From Saprospiraceae bacterium (GTDB lineage Bacteria > Bacteroidota > Bacteroidia > Chitinophagales > Saprospiraceae), in contig JADJWV010000002.1 in NCBI GenBank assembly GCA_016716185.1, forward strand, positions 406,001-470,000: a stretch of DNA of 64,000 bases, read 5' to 3'. This document shows positions 53,363 through 63,268 of the stretch, one piece after another (positions within the stretch are counted from its first letter, which is position 1; every line of letters starts with the position of its first letter). The notes beneath the pieces were generated by a model, which saw only the letters and a program-made list of their open reading frames with translations, was not told the DNA's origin and did no database searches. The position numbers were made by a program, and so were the translations under genes.

Positions 53363-53785
53363 ATGAAAAACAATACTATTTGTATTCTATTGATAATGGT
53401 ATCCTGCACAAAAGATATGCCTGTTGTTTTAGACTGTAAGCGAGAGAATTATTTTACAAGATTTGTAAGAAATATATATGATGTAAATACTTTGTCTAAA
53501 TACTACCAAGTCGATGTAATTAGATTACGTTACGACAGGACATTTTCACATTTGGTGGGGAAAGATTGTTTTCCGAACAGGCCTGATATAAGATGTGTAG
53601 GTGGTGATTTTTATATTTACAATCTTGTGCAGGATACCATTGAATTTTATATGAGGTATACAAAATCAAACGGCTTGAGTAATGTTGAATATCATCGAAT
53701 AGGTCCCAGAGATTCATTAGTGATTATAGATGATCCACTTATTTGTCATAAGAATTCACCAGGTTTTCAATTTTACTACAAATGA
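53363..53785 (+). CDS. Tandem lipoprotein paralogue 1 (140 aa)
   Basis: Short hydrophobic start MKNNTICILLIMVSC with a lipobox-like cysteine at residue 15, then a domain beginning DCKRENYFTRFVR and ending SPGFQFYYK. Its neighbour at 53817-54245 encodes a paralogue. In the middle (about 53584-53749) the two genes are nearly identical at DNA level, with one mismatch seen in about 166 bases, while the flanks differ much more. Family not recognised. Confidence 0.6.
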   Translation: MKNNTICILLIMVSCTKDMPVVLDCKRENYFTRFVRNIYDVNTLSKYYQVDVIRLRYDRTFSHLVGKDCFPNRPDIRCVGGDFYIYNLVQDTIEFYMRYTKSNGLSNVEYHRIGPRDSLVIIDDPLICHKNSPGFQFYYK

Positions 53786-53816
53786 TTGTTTTTAATAGTT
53801 TATTGTGGCATTAATC

Positions 53817-54245
53817 ATGGATTGTGTAAATAATAAATTTATTATCCTAATTGTTTTCTTCTCCTGTTCAGAAGATATGCCTAGTGAATATGATTGTAAG
53901 CGGGAGAATTATTTTACAAGATTTGTGAGAACCATCTATGATGCTGATACCAGCTCAAAATATTTCATGATTGATGTGATTAAATTACGTTATGACAGAA
54001 CTTTTTCACATTTGGTGGGGAAAGATTGTTTTCCAAACAGACCGGATATAAGATGTGTAGGTGGTGATTTTTATATTTACAATCTAGTGCAGGATACCAT
54101 TGAATTTTATATGAGGTATACAAAATCAAACGGCTTGAGTAATGTTGAATATCATCGAATAGGTCCCAGAGATTCATTAGTGATTATAGATGATCCACTT
54201 ATTTGTCAAAAAAACTCGCCGGGTTTTTCGTTTTATTATAAATAA
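53817..54245 (+). CDS. Tandem lipoprotein paralogue 2 (142 aa)
   Basis: Starts MDCVNNKFIILIVFFSC (a GTG four codons upstream is possible but the ATG is preferred), lipobox cysteine at 17, then SEDMPSEYDCKRENYFTRF. Sequence matches paralogue 1 closely in its central part and ends SPGFSFYYK. The 31-bp gap between the two genes suggests one transcript. Function unknown. Confidence 0.6.
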   Translation: MDCVNNKFIILIVFFSCSEDMPSEYDCKRENYFTRFVRTIYDADTSSKYFMIDVIKLRYDRTFSHLVGKDCFPNRPDIRCVGGDFYIYNLVQDTIEFYMRYTKSNGLSNVEYHRIGPRDSLVIIDDPLICQKNSPGFSFYYK

Positions 54246-54313
54246 CTGTTGGCCTTTTACCTTTTAAGTACATTGAAAGTATCGGCTCAGATTAATTCTA
54301 TTTCTTTATAAAA

Positions 54314-55180
54314 TTATCTCTTAAAGGTAATTTCATAATTGTCCAAATTATCATTTGCAGTAAAAGTCAAATTGTCAATGTTCACTGCAAAATAAGTGGT
54401 TCCATTTTTCACCAGGAAATAATCCCCTTTTGCCAGGACTTTTGTATCGATTGAACCTTGATCATTGTAACCTGTTTCGAATAAATAGATGATGTCTTCC
54501 AGATAGTCGATTTCAGAAAAATTTAAACCTGCCTGAGGATTTTTAATGATGGATCCCTGCAGAGGTGTGAATTTCTTAACCCATTGAAAATTAGATTGAG
54601 GATTTACGACTCCAAAATCCCGGATATGGGCATTGGGATCATTGCCTGAAACAACTTTTGCATTAAATAAATCCAGTCCGCCATGTCTGTTGCCGGAATA
54701 ATTATAAACGATCAGGCCCGTACCTCTTACGGTGGCAGGTGTTGCGGTAAAAATGACCGAAAGACTGCTTACAATGAGACTGTCCTTATCATCGGCCAGG
54801 GTAAATTCATACACGATCGTATCGGGTTCGGTGGACGTGTTAAACTCATAAGTATTTACGATTCCGTCTTTATCTGTCCCCAACAACAAAGCCGGATTCG
54901 CTGGAGCACCACTTCCGTTTACAGCAAAAGATAAGGGGGGCATCAGAACTCCATCCACTTTAACCTGAATGTATTTTAAGGGTTCACTGCCCTTTACTGC
55001 CGTAAGGTTTATTTTTACAGGAGTATAAATGGGCACTGAAACATCGCTGCTTATGAGACCAGTTCCGCTTGCAAAGTTGATGCCCGGGTTGACATGAACC
55101 GGATCGTCTTCGCTGCAGGAAACAATAGAAAAAATCACACCAATGGTAAGTAAATACTGAACACAGGAATTAAGTTTCAT
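54314..55180 (-). CDS. Predicted lipoprotein (288 aa)
   Basis: Signal sequence MKLNSCVQYLLTIGVIFSIVSC with a lipobox cysteine at 22, followed by SEDDPVHVNPGINF. The body is all-beta with Ig-like strands (KYIQVKVDGVLMPPLSFAV, YEFTLADDKDSLIVSSLSVIF). Ends YEITFKR. Surface-exposed lipoprotein likely; family not recognised. Convergent with the tandem lipoprotein genes. Confidence 0.6.
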   Translation of the reverse strand: MKLNSCVQYLLTIGVIFSIVSCSEDDPVHVNPGINFASGTGLISSDVSVPIYTPVKINLTAVKGSEPLKYIQVKVDGVLMPPLSFAVNGSGAPANPALLLGTDKDGIVNTYEFNTSTEPDTIVYEFTLADDKDSLIVSSLSVIFTATPATVRGTGLIVYNYSGNRHGGLDLFNAKVVSGNDPNAHIRDFGVVNPQSNFQWVKKFTPLQGSIIKNPQAGLNFSEIDYLEDIIYLFETGYNDQGSIDTKVLAKGDYFLVKNGTTYFAVNIDNLTFTANDNLDNYEITFKR

Positions 55181-55425
55181 AATATTTTGATTTTTAAGGT
55201 AAGTGGAAGTTAAATGGGTTCAATGGGCTTGCAAATTAAATAAAAAACCGCTGCATTTCAAAGAAAATTTTTTTGAAAATGTCTGTGAGAATTCTCTGGC
55301 AATCGCTTCGGAATTTTAGCCTTCCATACAAGAGAATGTTTTATTTTTCAAATACAAAGGCATGTAAGTCATCCGAAATCCTTGATGAATCTCAAATTTG
55401 TCTGATTAAAAGGGATTTAAACGAC

Positions 55426-57084
55426 TTAGGAGCTTCTTAGTTCGCGACGTAAAATCTTCCCCACATTTGTTTTCGGAAGCGTATCCCTGAATTCATAAAA
55501 CTTCGGAAGCTTATAACCGGTGAGATTTTCTTTGCAATAAATTTTTAATTCGGATTCCGACAGGTTGGATTCGCGTTTAACGACAAACGCTTTGACCGCT
55601 TCGCCGCAGCGCTCATCGGGAATTCCAATAACAGCCACTTCGAGGACTTTGGGATGTCGCGCGATCACTTCTTCAATTTCATTGGGGTAGACGTTGAATC
55701 CAGACACATTGATCATGTCTTTCTTGCGATCGACCACGAAGAAAAATCCATCGGCATCCATATAACCAATATCACCTGTGTACAACCATCCGTCTTTAAC
55801 GGTTTTATCCGTCTCATCCTGGCGCTTGAAATATCCCATCATGATCTGAGGACCTTTCACGATGATCTCTCCTGCTTCGCCGGGCCCGCAGATCCTTCCC
55901 GATTCATCGACAATCCTGACATCTGTTGAAGGTACAGGTAATCCGACGCTGCCGTTTTTTCCTTTGCCATCGATGGGATTCAGGCTGACTACAGGGGATG
56001 CTTCCGTCAATCCATATCCTTCGGTGAGGTAACAGCCCGTTATGGCTTTCCATTTGTCGGCAACGCTCGACTGCAATGCCATACCTCCTGCAACTGTAAC
56101 CTTAAGAGCTTTGAAATCGGATTTTAAAAATTCAGCATGATGCAGCATAGCGTTGTATAGGGTATTCACCCCGGTCATCAGACTGATCGGAGCAGACTGG
56201 AATGCTTTTACAACGGAATCGATATCCCTTGGATTGATGACAAGAACGGTGTTGGCTCCTATGGAAAGCATGGCCATGATGTTGACCGCAAATGCGAAAA
56301 TATGGTACATGGGAAGAGGTGATAAGGTTGTCTCTTCCCTTTCTTTCAGATAATAACAAATGACCGCTTTGATTTGCTCGATATTGGCCAATACATTGGC
56401 ATGGCTCAACATCGCCGCTTTACTGATTCCCGTCGTTCCACCCGTATATTGCAACATCACCAGATCGTTGGCTTGGGTTTGAACGCTGCGCAAAGCCTGA
56501 TGAGAGCCTTGCCTGATGGCCGTAGTAAAACTCACCGTGTTGGCCAGATTAAATTTGGGGACCATTCTTTTGAAGTAGCGGATCGTGAAATCGACAAGAG
56601 CGCCTTTAAAAGTTCCAAGCATCTCTCCTATACTGGTTAATATCAAGACCTCAATTTTTGTTTTGCCAAGAACTTTTTCGAGATTGTGGGCAAAATTTTC
56701 GGCCAGCACGATGGCCTTCACCTCGGAGTCTGCCAATATAAATTCGAGTTCGCGTGGTGTATACAGCGGATTGACATTAACAATGATCAAACCCGCTCTC
56801 AAAGCCCCAATAATAGCAATCGGATATTGCAACAGATTCGGCATCATCAGAGCAATCCGGTCACCCGGTTTTAGCCCGCGGTATTGAAGATAAGCTGCAA
56901 AAGCTGCCGATTGATGGTTCAACTGGCTGTAGGTCATGGATTTCCCCATCAGGGTAAAAGCTTTCAGGGGAGCAAACTTTTCGAGATTTACATCGACGAA
57001 ATCTTTCAGCGAAGTAAAAACCTCCGTATTCACATTTGCCGGGATCCCAGCAGGATAATTCTTCAACCAGGGCCTTGATTCCAT
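55426..57084 (-). CDS. Long-chain-fatty-acid-CoA ligase (AMP-forming)
   Basis: A 552-aa adenylating enzyme. P-loop LQYTGGTTGISKAAMLSH near residue 212, YGLTEASPV near 353, the GWLYTGDIGYMDADGFFF motif near 429, and the C-terminal catalytic lysine in LPKTNVGKILRREL. These and the length match FadD, which activates fatty acids to acyl-CoA in the cytoplasm. Divergent from the S1 gene. Confidence 0.92.
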   Translation of the reverse strand: MESRPWLKNYPAGIPANVNTEVFTSLKDFVDVNLEKFAPLKAFTLMGKSMTYSQLNHQSAAFAAYLQYRGLKPGDRIALMMPNLLQYPIAIIGALRAGLIIVNVNPLYTPRELEFILADSEVKAIVLAENFAHNLEKVLGKTKIEVLILTSIGEMLGTFKGALVDFTIRYFKRMVPKFNLANTVSFTTAIRQGSHQALRSVQTQANDLVMLQYTGGTTGISKAAMLSHANVLANIEQIKAVICYYLKEREETTLSPLPMYHIFAFAVNIMAMLSIGANTVLVINPRDIDSVVKAFQSAPISLMTGVNTLYNAMLHHAEFLKSDFKALKVTVAGGMALQSSVADKWKAITGCYLTEGYGLTEASPVVSLNPIDGKGKNGSVGLPVPSTDVRIVDESGRICGPGEAGEIIVKGPQIMMGYFKRQDETDKTVKDGWLYTGDIGYMDADGFFFVVDRKKDMINVSGFNVYPNEIEEVIARHPKVLEVAVIGIPDERCGEAVKAFVVKRESNLSESELKIYCKENLTGYKLPKFYEFRDTLPKTNVGKILRRELRSS

Positions 57085-57114
57085 AGTCCGAAATTTGGGT
57101 GAAAATAGGGAAAA

Positions 57115-57290
57115 TAGTTGGCAGTCTCCAGTCCCCCGGTTGGCAGTTCCTGCATTTGTTCGTTGGCGGTTTTTAGTTTGTTTGTTGACAGTCGGAAAAT
57201 GGCGGATGCTGCTTTGCTAAACCCGAAACTGTAAACTTTAAATTTTAAACTGGGGACTGCAAACTGGAAACTGCCAACTAAAAAAAACTG
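57115..57290. repeat. TTGGCAGT / AACTGCCAACT low-complexity remnants
   Basis: Short inverted pieces of the island unit: GTTGGCAGT at about 57118 and 57140, AACTGCCAACT at about 57270, with AAACTGGAAACTG between. Lies between the divergent acyl-CoA ligase and S1 genes. No gene. Confidence 0.5.
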
Positions 57291-57291
57291 C

Positions 57292-57317
57292 TTGTTCCCA
57301 AAAAACATCTAAATTTG
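57292..57317 (+). promoter_or_regulatory. Promoter of rpsA
   Basis: TAAATTTG (57310-57317) matches TAnnTTTG; TTG at 57292-57294 is 15 bp before it, slightly short of the usual spacing. The start would be near 57324, 34 nt before the ATG. Confidence 0.5.
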
Positions 57318-57357
57318 CGCCGCAAAAATTATTTCTTAACCTTTAAAATATGCCAAA

Positions 57358-59685
57358 ATGTTGGATGAAAAAAATTTAAACCCCGATGAAATCAAAGACG
57401 AGGACATCGAATCGAGTACCCCGATTCAGGAAGAAAAAGAAGATCTCATTGAAGAAATCGTCGACCTGGAAGTCCTGGTAAACCCCGATGAAATCGTGGG
57501 CGCCCACGACGAATTCGATTGGTCCATCGGTTCAAGGAATTCCCTGAATTATACAGACGATCAGCGTAAATCCTATACAAAAGATTACAATTCGACTTTT
57601 AACTCGATCATGGATGGCCAGGTACTTATGGGCCGTGTTGCCGGGGTGACCGGAAACAGCGTGATATTGGACATCAATTACAAGTCAGATGGATTGATTG
57701 CCAAAACGGAATTCAGGGATATGGAAGTCAAAACCGGAGACCTGATTGAAGTTTATGTAGAAAAAACAGAAGACGAAAAAGGACATTTGGTTCTTTCCCG
57801 GAAGAAAGCCAAACTCCTCAGAGCATGGGAAAATCTGGTAGATTCCTATAAAAACGGAACCGTCATTAAAGGTACGGTGATCAGCAAAACCAAAGGAGGT
57901 TTGATAGTCGATTGCAACGGATTGGAAACCTTCCTTCCGGGATCCCAGATCGATATCAAGCCGATTACTGATTACGACTCCTATGTAGGTAAACTGATGG
58001 AATTTAAAGTGGTTAAGATCAACGAGACCATTAAAAATGCCGTGGTTTCGCACAAGGCGCTCATTGAAGGCGATCTTCAGGAGCAGCGGGAGCAGATCAT
58101 CTCTACCCTTGAAAAAGGACAGGTTCTGGAAGGTACCGTTAAAAATATCACCGATTTCGGAGCGTTTCTGGATCTGGGAGGAGTCGACGGTTTACTTTAC
58201 ATCACGGATATTTCCTGGGGAAGGATCAACCACCCGATGGAAGTCTTGGAGAAAAATCAAAAAGTCAACGTGGTCGTACTGGATTTCGACGAGAACAAAA
58301 GGCGTATTTCTTTGGGCTTGAAGCAATTGCAACCTCATCCATGGGATGTTATGTCTCAGGACATCATCGAAGGATCTACAGTGAAAGGAAAAATTGTCAA
58401 CATCGAAGATTATGGAGCATTTTTGGAAATTCAGGCAGGTGTGGAAGGTTTGATACACGTTTCAGAGGTGAATTGGAATAGTCAGCCGGTGCATGCGAAG
58501 GATTTCTTCTTTTTGGGACAGGAACTCGAAGCAAAGGTTGTGACTGTGGATCGCGAAGAGCGCAAAATGTCGCTTTCCCTGAAACAACTTACGGAAGATC
58601 CATGGACCAAGATTTACGAGAAATTCCCTCAGGGTTCCAGACATATCGGTGTGGTCAAAAATCTCACCCCTTATGGTGTTTTCGTAGAACTTACGGAGGG
58701 GATTGGAGGAATGGTACACATTTCTGATCTTTCCTGGACGAAGAGGTACAATCATCCTTCTGAATATACCAAAGTGGGCAACAATCTGGACATCCTGATT
58801 CTGGAGATCGATGCTGAAAACAGGAAATTATCGCTTGGACACAAGCAACTGGAAGAAAACCCATGGGATACATTTGAAAACGTTTTCCCGGTAGGTTCAT
58901 ACCACGAAGCCACAGTAATTCGCAAGGACGACCGGGGTTACACTGTTCAATTGCCTTATGGATTGGAAGCCTACGCACCTGTCAAACACATGAAGAAGGA
59001 AGACAATTCACAGGCAGCCATCGACGAGCACCTGACCGTAAAAGTGATTGAATTTAACAGAGACGATAAGAAAATCATGGTTTCTCATGCCAGATATCTC
59101 GAGGATATTAAAAAGACGGCAGATGAGAATGTCAAAAAGGATAGCAAAGAAGGCGATGCTCCAAAAGTTAGAAAAGCACCGGAGAAGCCACAGTCTAAAA
59201 TTGAAATTTCAACTTTAGGAGAATTGGAGGGATTTGCGTCACTTAAAGAACAATTCCGCGACGCCCAATCTAAACCGCAACCCGTAGCTGAGGTTCCTGC
59301 TGTGGAGGAAAAAGTGGAAGAAACAACCAGTGCTCCAGCTGCTGATTTACCTGTGGAGGCAGAAGTGACAGCAGAGCCGGAAGAATCCGTTGAGGCTGTA
59401 AAACCTGCTAAGAAGGCAAAAGCAACCAAAGGAGATGACCTGAAAATCATTGAAGGCATCGGACCGAAAATTGCTGAACTGCTCGCTGCAGATGGAATTG
59501 ACAGTTTCCAATCTTTGGCCAATGCCAGTATTGAACAACTCCAGGCAGTACTTGAGAAAGGAGGTTCGCGTTACAAGATGCACGATCCGGGGACCTGGGC
59601 TCAGCAAGCTGGTTTAGCAGCGGCAGAAGACTGGGATGCCTTAAAAGCACTTCAGGAAAGCCTTAAAGGAGGAAAAGCTGAATAA
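57358..59685 (+). CDS. rpsA: 30S ribosomal protein S1 with C-terminal helix-hairpin-helix domain
   Basis: A 775-aa protein with six S1 domains at about residues 83-560; each shows the pattern GxxxxGxVxxxxxxGxxVxL, e.g. GTVIKGTVISKTKGG, GQVLEGTVKNITDFGAF, GSTVKGKIVNIEDYGAF, GSRHIGVVKNLTPYGVF. A low-complexity Ala/Glu linker (about 640-705) leads to a C-terminal domain DDLKIIEGIGPKIAELLAADGI...KGGSRYKMHDPGTW (about 698-775). The latter is the helix-hairpin-helix tail found on other ribosomal proteins (e.g. L21) in Bacteroidota, here on S1. Binds mRNA for initiation; the tail's role is unknown. Confidence 0.93.
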   Translation: MLDEKNLNPDEIKDEDIESSTPIQEEKEDLIEEIVDLEVLVNPDEIVGAHDEFDWSIGSRNSLNYTDDQRKSYTKDYNSTFNSIMDGQVLMGRVAGVTGNSVILDINYKSDGLIAKTEFRDMEVKTGDLIEVYVEKTEDEKGHLVLSRKKAKLLRAWENLVDSYKNGTVIKGTVISKTKGGLIVDCNGLETFLPGSQIDIKPITDYDSYVGKLMEFKVVKINETIKNAVVSHKALIEGDLQEQREQIISTLEKGQVLEGTVKNITDFGAFLDLGGVDGLLYITDISWGRINHPMEVLEKNQKVNVVVLDFDENKRRISLGLKQLQPHPWDVMSQDIIEGSTVKGKIVNIEDYGAFLEIQAGVEGLIHVSEVNWNSQPVHAKDFFFLGQELEAKVVTVDREERKMSLSLKQLTEDPWTKIYEKFPQGSRHIGVVKNLTPYGVFVELTEGIGGMVHISDLSWTKRYNHPSEYTKVGNNLDILILEIDAENRKLSLGHKQLEENPWDTFENVFPVGSYHEATVIRKDDRGYTVQLPYGLEAYAPVKHMKKEDNSQAAIDEHLTVKVIEFNRDDKKIMVSHARYLEDIKKTADENVKKDSKEGDAPKVRKAPEKPQSKIEISTLGELEGFASLKEQFRDAQSKPQPVAEVPAVEEKVEETTSAPAADLPVEAEVTAEPEESVEAVKPAKKAKATKGDDLKIIEGIGPKIAELLAADGIDSFQSLANASIEQLQAVLEKGGSRYKMHDPGTWAQQAGLAAAEDWDALKALQESLKGGKAE

Positions 59686-59707
59686 AAATTAAACATTCTG
59701 TTTTTAT

Positions 59708-59741
59708 AAAAGGGATCTGAACAAATTCAGATCCCTTTTTT
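59708..59741 (+). terminator. Rho-independent terminator after rpsA
   Basis: A 13-bp perfect stem (AAAAGGGATCTGA at 59708-59720 with 59727-59739), loop ACAAAT, then T tract. It separates rpsA from the crt operon. Confidence 0.93.
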
Positions 59742-59798
59742 GTTTAAATATTTAATACCAAAACTTAAACAAAATCGAGAAAATTTGGTTTTTTCCGT

Positions 59799-61277
59799 AT
59801 GTCATCAAAAAAATCTGTGGCAGTTATTGGGGCTGGCATCAGCGGATTGGCTTCAGCCATTGAATTAGCTCATGGAGCTTATAACGTAACTGTATTTGAG
59901 AAAAACGAAAGTTTTGGAGGTCGCGGCCGCCAAATTGAAAAAGACGGATTTTTGTTTGACATGGGTCCCAGTTGGTATTGGATGCCCGATATTTTCGAAA
60001 ATTTTTTTAACGATTATGGTAAAACCGTTTCAGACTATTACGAACTCGAACGGTTGGATCCATCGTTCAGGATTTTCCATAGAAATGGAACACTGGATGT
60101 TCCGGCAGGAGTTGAATCCTGCATGGAGGTATTTGAAAAAAGGGAAACCGGTAGTGGAACCTTTTTACGAAAATTTCTGGAAGAGGCGAAGTATAAATAC
60201 GAAACCGGAATGCGCGAATTTGTTCGCAAGCCGAGTTTAAAATGGTCTGAATACTTTGATCTCAAGCTACTCAAATCTTTGTTCCGCTTGCAAATGTTTC
60301 AATCGTTGCAGTCCGTTGTATATAAAAATATTCAGGATGAAGTTTTGCGCCAATGGTTGTGTTTTCCTGTTTTATTTTTAGGTGCAAAACCATCCAAAAC
60401 ACCCGCATTATACAGCCTGATGAATTACGCTGAAATGGTTTTGGGTACCTGGTATCCGAAAGGAGGAATGATCCGGTTGTTTGAAGCCATGTATAAGCTT
60501 GCTTGTGAGAAGGGAGTGCGTTTCGAGTTCCAGGCAAACGTTCAGAAACTGGTATGTCATGATGACTCCGTTGAGCGTATTTTGGTCAATGGACGGGAAC
60601 AAAGTTTTGATGCAGTGATTGCAGCAGCTGATTACCAGCATGTAGACGAACAGTTGTTAGGACAGCAATACAGGCAATACCCCGAGGGATATTGGCAAAG
60701 TCGCGTGATGGCGCCATCTTCGATGTTATTTTATTTAGGATTAAATTCAAAAATAGATGGCCTTTTGCATCATAATTTATTTTTTGATACCGATTTTGAT
60801 CGGCATGCAGAAACCATTTACGACAATCCTGCGTGGCCAGAAGACCCTTTGTTTTACGTATGTGTTCCTTCCATCACCGACCCCGAAGTGGCACCGGAGG
60901 GAAAAGAGAATCTGTTTATTTTAATACCCTTGGCTGCCGGTATCAGCGATCATCCCGAAGAACGCAAGAAATTATTTAATAAAGTGATGCAACGATTGGA
61001 AGAACATACCGGAGTAAAGATCAGAGATCAAATCCAGGTGAGTTTGGAAATGGGACCCTCCGATTTTGTGCAGCAATACAACAGTTATAAGGGCAATGCC
61101 TACGGCCTGGCAAACACCTTGATGCAGACCGCCGTACTGAAGCCCAGACTCAGACATCGCCGGTTAAAAAATTTATTTTTTGCAGGACAATTGACACATC
61201 CCGGACCGGGATTACCTCCATCGCTGATTTCAGGACAAATCAGTGCCAAATTGCTAAAAAAAGAAATGCCTCTATGA
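59799..61277 (+). CDS. crtI: Phytoene desaturase CrtI
   Basis: A 492-aa FAD enzyme: dinucleotide-binding VAVIGAGISGLASAIELA at about 6-23, EKNESFGGRGR near 35, and the C-terminal QLTHPGPGLPPSLISGQISA signature (about 462-481). It converts phytoene to lycopene or a related polyene. First gene of the operon; crtB overlaps its stop by 4 bp (ATGA). Confidence 0.94.
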   Translation: MSSKKSVAVIGAGISGLASAIELAHGAYNVTVFEKNESFGGRGRQIEKDGFLFDMGPSWYWMPDIFENFFNDYGKTVSDYYELERLDPSFRIFHRNGTLDVPAGVESCMEVFEKRETGSGTFLRKFLEEAKYKYETGMREFVRKPSLKWSEYFDLKLLKSLFRLQMFQSLQSVVYKNIQDEVLRQWLCFPVLFLGAKPSKTPALYSLMNYAEMVLGTWYPKGGMIRLFEAMYKLACEKGVRFEFQANVQKLVCHDDSVERILVNGREQSFDAVIAAADYQHVDEQLLGQQYRQYPEGYWQSRVMAPSSMLFYLGLNSKIDGLLHHNLFFDTDFDRHAETIYDNPAWPEDPLFYVCVPSITDPEVAPEGKENLFILIPLAAGISDHPEERKKLFNKVMQRLEEHTGVKIRDQIQVSLEMGPSDFVQQYNSYKGNAYGLANTLMQTAVLKPRLRHRRLKNLFFAGQLTHPGPGLPPSLISGQISAKLLKKEMPL

Positions 61278-62116
61278 GTACTGTGTACACTTACCGGAAT
61301 TATAGTTTTTCGGCGAGCAGACTGCTGACGAGAACATACAGCACTTCATTTTCCCTGGGAATCCGATTTCTCAAAAAGGAACTTAGGAATGCGATCTACG
61401 GCATTTACGGATTTGTCCGTGTTGCTGATGAAATTGTGGACACTTTCGGAGAATGCGACAAAAGATCCGTCTTGCAAAAATTTAAGCAAGACACCTATTT
61501 ATCTATACAATGCGGGATGAGTACAAATCCGGTGTTGCAAGCATTTCAGGAAACGGTAAACCGATATGGCATCGACCGGGATTTGATCGAGGCCTTTTTT
61601 ACGAGCATGGAAATGGATTTAGATAAGAAGATTTATAGCCGTGAAGAATTGGATACTTATATCTATGGATCTGCAGAAGTTGTGGGGCTCATGTGTTTGT
61701 ATGTGTTTGTAGAAGGAAATGAAACGGAATATCAAAAATTAAAACAACCGGCAAGAGCCTTGGGTTCTGCATTTCAGAAGATCAATTTCTTAAGAGACCT
61801 CAAGAGTGATTATGAAGAACGGGGACGTATTTATTTTCCATCCATACAAATTCATGACTTCAGCGACGCTGATAAACTGCGCATTGTTTCTGAGATCGAA
61901 GAAGAATTGAAATGGAGTGCGCTTGGAATCAGACAATTGCCTTGCAGCGTGCGGTTTGGTGTATATCTTGCACAGCAATATTTTTATGCCTTGCTACAGA
62001 CCATAAAGCAGGCAGGAGCTTCGGAGATCATTTCAAAAAGATTCAGGGTATCAAATTTCAGAAAATTTCTACTCCTGGTAAAACATGGTTTCAAATACAA
62101 AATGGGAATGATTTAA
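61274..62116 (+). CDS. crtB: Phytoene/squalene synthase CrtB
   Basis: A 280-aa prenyl-diphosphate condensing enzyme. Aspartate-rich motif DEIVD at residues 52-56 and the second, NFLRDLKSDYEERGRIYFP, near 173-191. It joins two geranylgeranyl-PP to make phytoene (dehydrosqualene synthases share the motifs). Coupled to crtI by a 4-bp overlap. Confidence 0.94.
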   Translation: MSTVYTYRNYSFSASRLLTRTYSTSFSLGIRFLKKELRNAIYGIYGFVRVADEIVDTFGECDKRSVLQKFKQDTYLSIQCGMSTNPVLQAFQETVNRYGIDRDLIEAFFTSMEMDLDKKIYSREELDTYIYGSAEVVGLMCLYVFVEGNETEYQKLKQPARALGSAFQKINFLRDLKSDYEERGRIYFPSIQIHDFSDADKLRIVSEIEEELKWSALGIRQLPCSVRFGVYLAQQYFYALLQTIKQAGASEIISKRFRVSNFRKFLLLVKHGFKYKMGMI

Positions 62117-62127
62117 AGTTTTGATTT

Positions 62128-62943
62128 GTGAATTTACCGAATCTGAAAATAGCGATTGCATTTGTATTGGGATTTCTGATATTTGGGATTCCCCTGATTG
62201 TTTTTGATATCGAGAAATCAGATTTCATTCGCGAACCCGGATTTATACTGCATTTAAATTTTCTGGAGGGTCAGGGACTGTATTGGATGCATCATCTGGC
62301 TGCGGGAGTGCCCGTCTTTTTTTTTGGAGTCGTATTGAATTTTTATAAATATCGCCAGGCTTTTATTAGGGATTATTTGAAGCCCATGTTTTTTGTATCG
62401 TTGATTTTTCTGAGCTGGGATGTGATCTTTAACCATTTAGGAGTTTGGGGTTTTAATGAAAGCTATTATTTGGGACCGAAATGGCTGGGATTGCCGGTGG
62501 AAGAATGGTTATGGTTTTGGGTAATCCCGTTTTGCAGTTTATTTATATATGAAATAGTAAAAGGAAGGGTTGTTTTGCCAGCAAAAATGGATATGGGATT
62601 AAGCTGGATGATCCTTGCCATTATTTTGGTTTTCTATTTTTTTAATCTCGAAAGGATTTACACTGCCTGGAGTCTTGGAGCAAGCTTGTTTGTGGTTTTG
62701 GTTTCGATCATATGGCCAAGACAAGGATTTGCAGTATTTGTGCTCAGTTTTTTATTAAATCTGATACCGATGTATTTGTTTAATGGAATGCTTACGGGAT
62801 TATTGACCACAGGAGCACTGGTGATGTACAACCCGATGGAATTTTCGAATTTGCGATTGGGCAGCTTTCCAATGGAAGATTTGGGCTTTGGATTTGCTTA
62901 TTTGTATGGAATTGTCTTGTTGAGTAAGTATATAAAGGATTGA
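62128..62943 (+). CDS. Lycopene cyclase domain protein (CrtYcd-like)
   Basis: A 271-aa membrane protein with about seven helices. Begins with GTG (MNLPNLKIAIAFVLGFLIFG); no ATG fits. The motifs WDVIFNHLGVWGFNESYYLG and LPVEEWLWFWVIPFCSLFIYE (in parts) match the heterodimer-derived lycopene cyclase family. Third crt gene, 11 bp after crtB, so the pathway would end in a cyclised carotenoid. Confidence 0.9.
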   Translation: MNLPNLKIAIAFVLGFLIFGIPLIVFDIEKSDFIREPGFILHLNFLEGQGLYWMHHLAAGVPVFFFGVVLNFYKYRQAFIRDYLKPMFFVSLIFLSWDVIFNHLGVWGFNESYYLGPKWLGLPVEEWLWFWVIPFCSLFIYEIVKGRVVLPAKMDMGLSWMILAIILVFYFFNLERIYTAWSLGASLFVVLVSIIWPRQGFAVFVLSFLLNLIPMYLFNGMLTGLLTTGALVMYNPMEFSNLRLGSFPMEDLGFGFAYLYGIVLLSKYIKD

Positions 62944-62999
62944 TAATCAGGTCAATATAAAGAACAAAAACAATATTTGTTATTTTTTTGCAAAACCAT

Positions 63000-63030
63000 T
63001 TTGCCAATACGTACCAAGGCTATAACTTTG
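63000..63030 (+). promoter_or_regulatory. rrn operon promoter
   Basis: TTTG at 63000-63003, 19 bp spacer, TAACTTTG at 63023-63030: a textbook Bacteroidota -33/-7 pair. Transcription would start near 63037, about 230 nt before the 16S gene. The leader (63037-63268) contains AAAAGTTCATTGACA and no ORF, typical of a rrn leader. Confidence 0.75.
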
Positions 63031-63268
63031 CAGTCCTTTATAAGGAAAAGTATATTGGATTGTCTTTAAAAAAGGGGCCGAAAGGGCACTTTTTGAACGA
63101 GATCAAAAGTTCATTGACAGGCTAGGGAGAGATAGGAATTGAGAGGTAAGGTGATTGAAATAAAAGGAAACTTTTCGTCAAATTTTTTTTGATAACAGAG
63201 ACATGGATAAACTTTTTCAACTGTAAATAAGTAGGATAATTTTATTATCCGAACATATAAGATACAGT

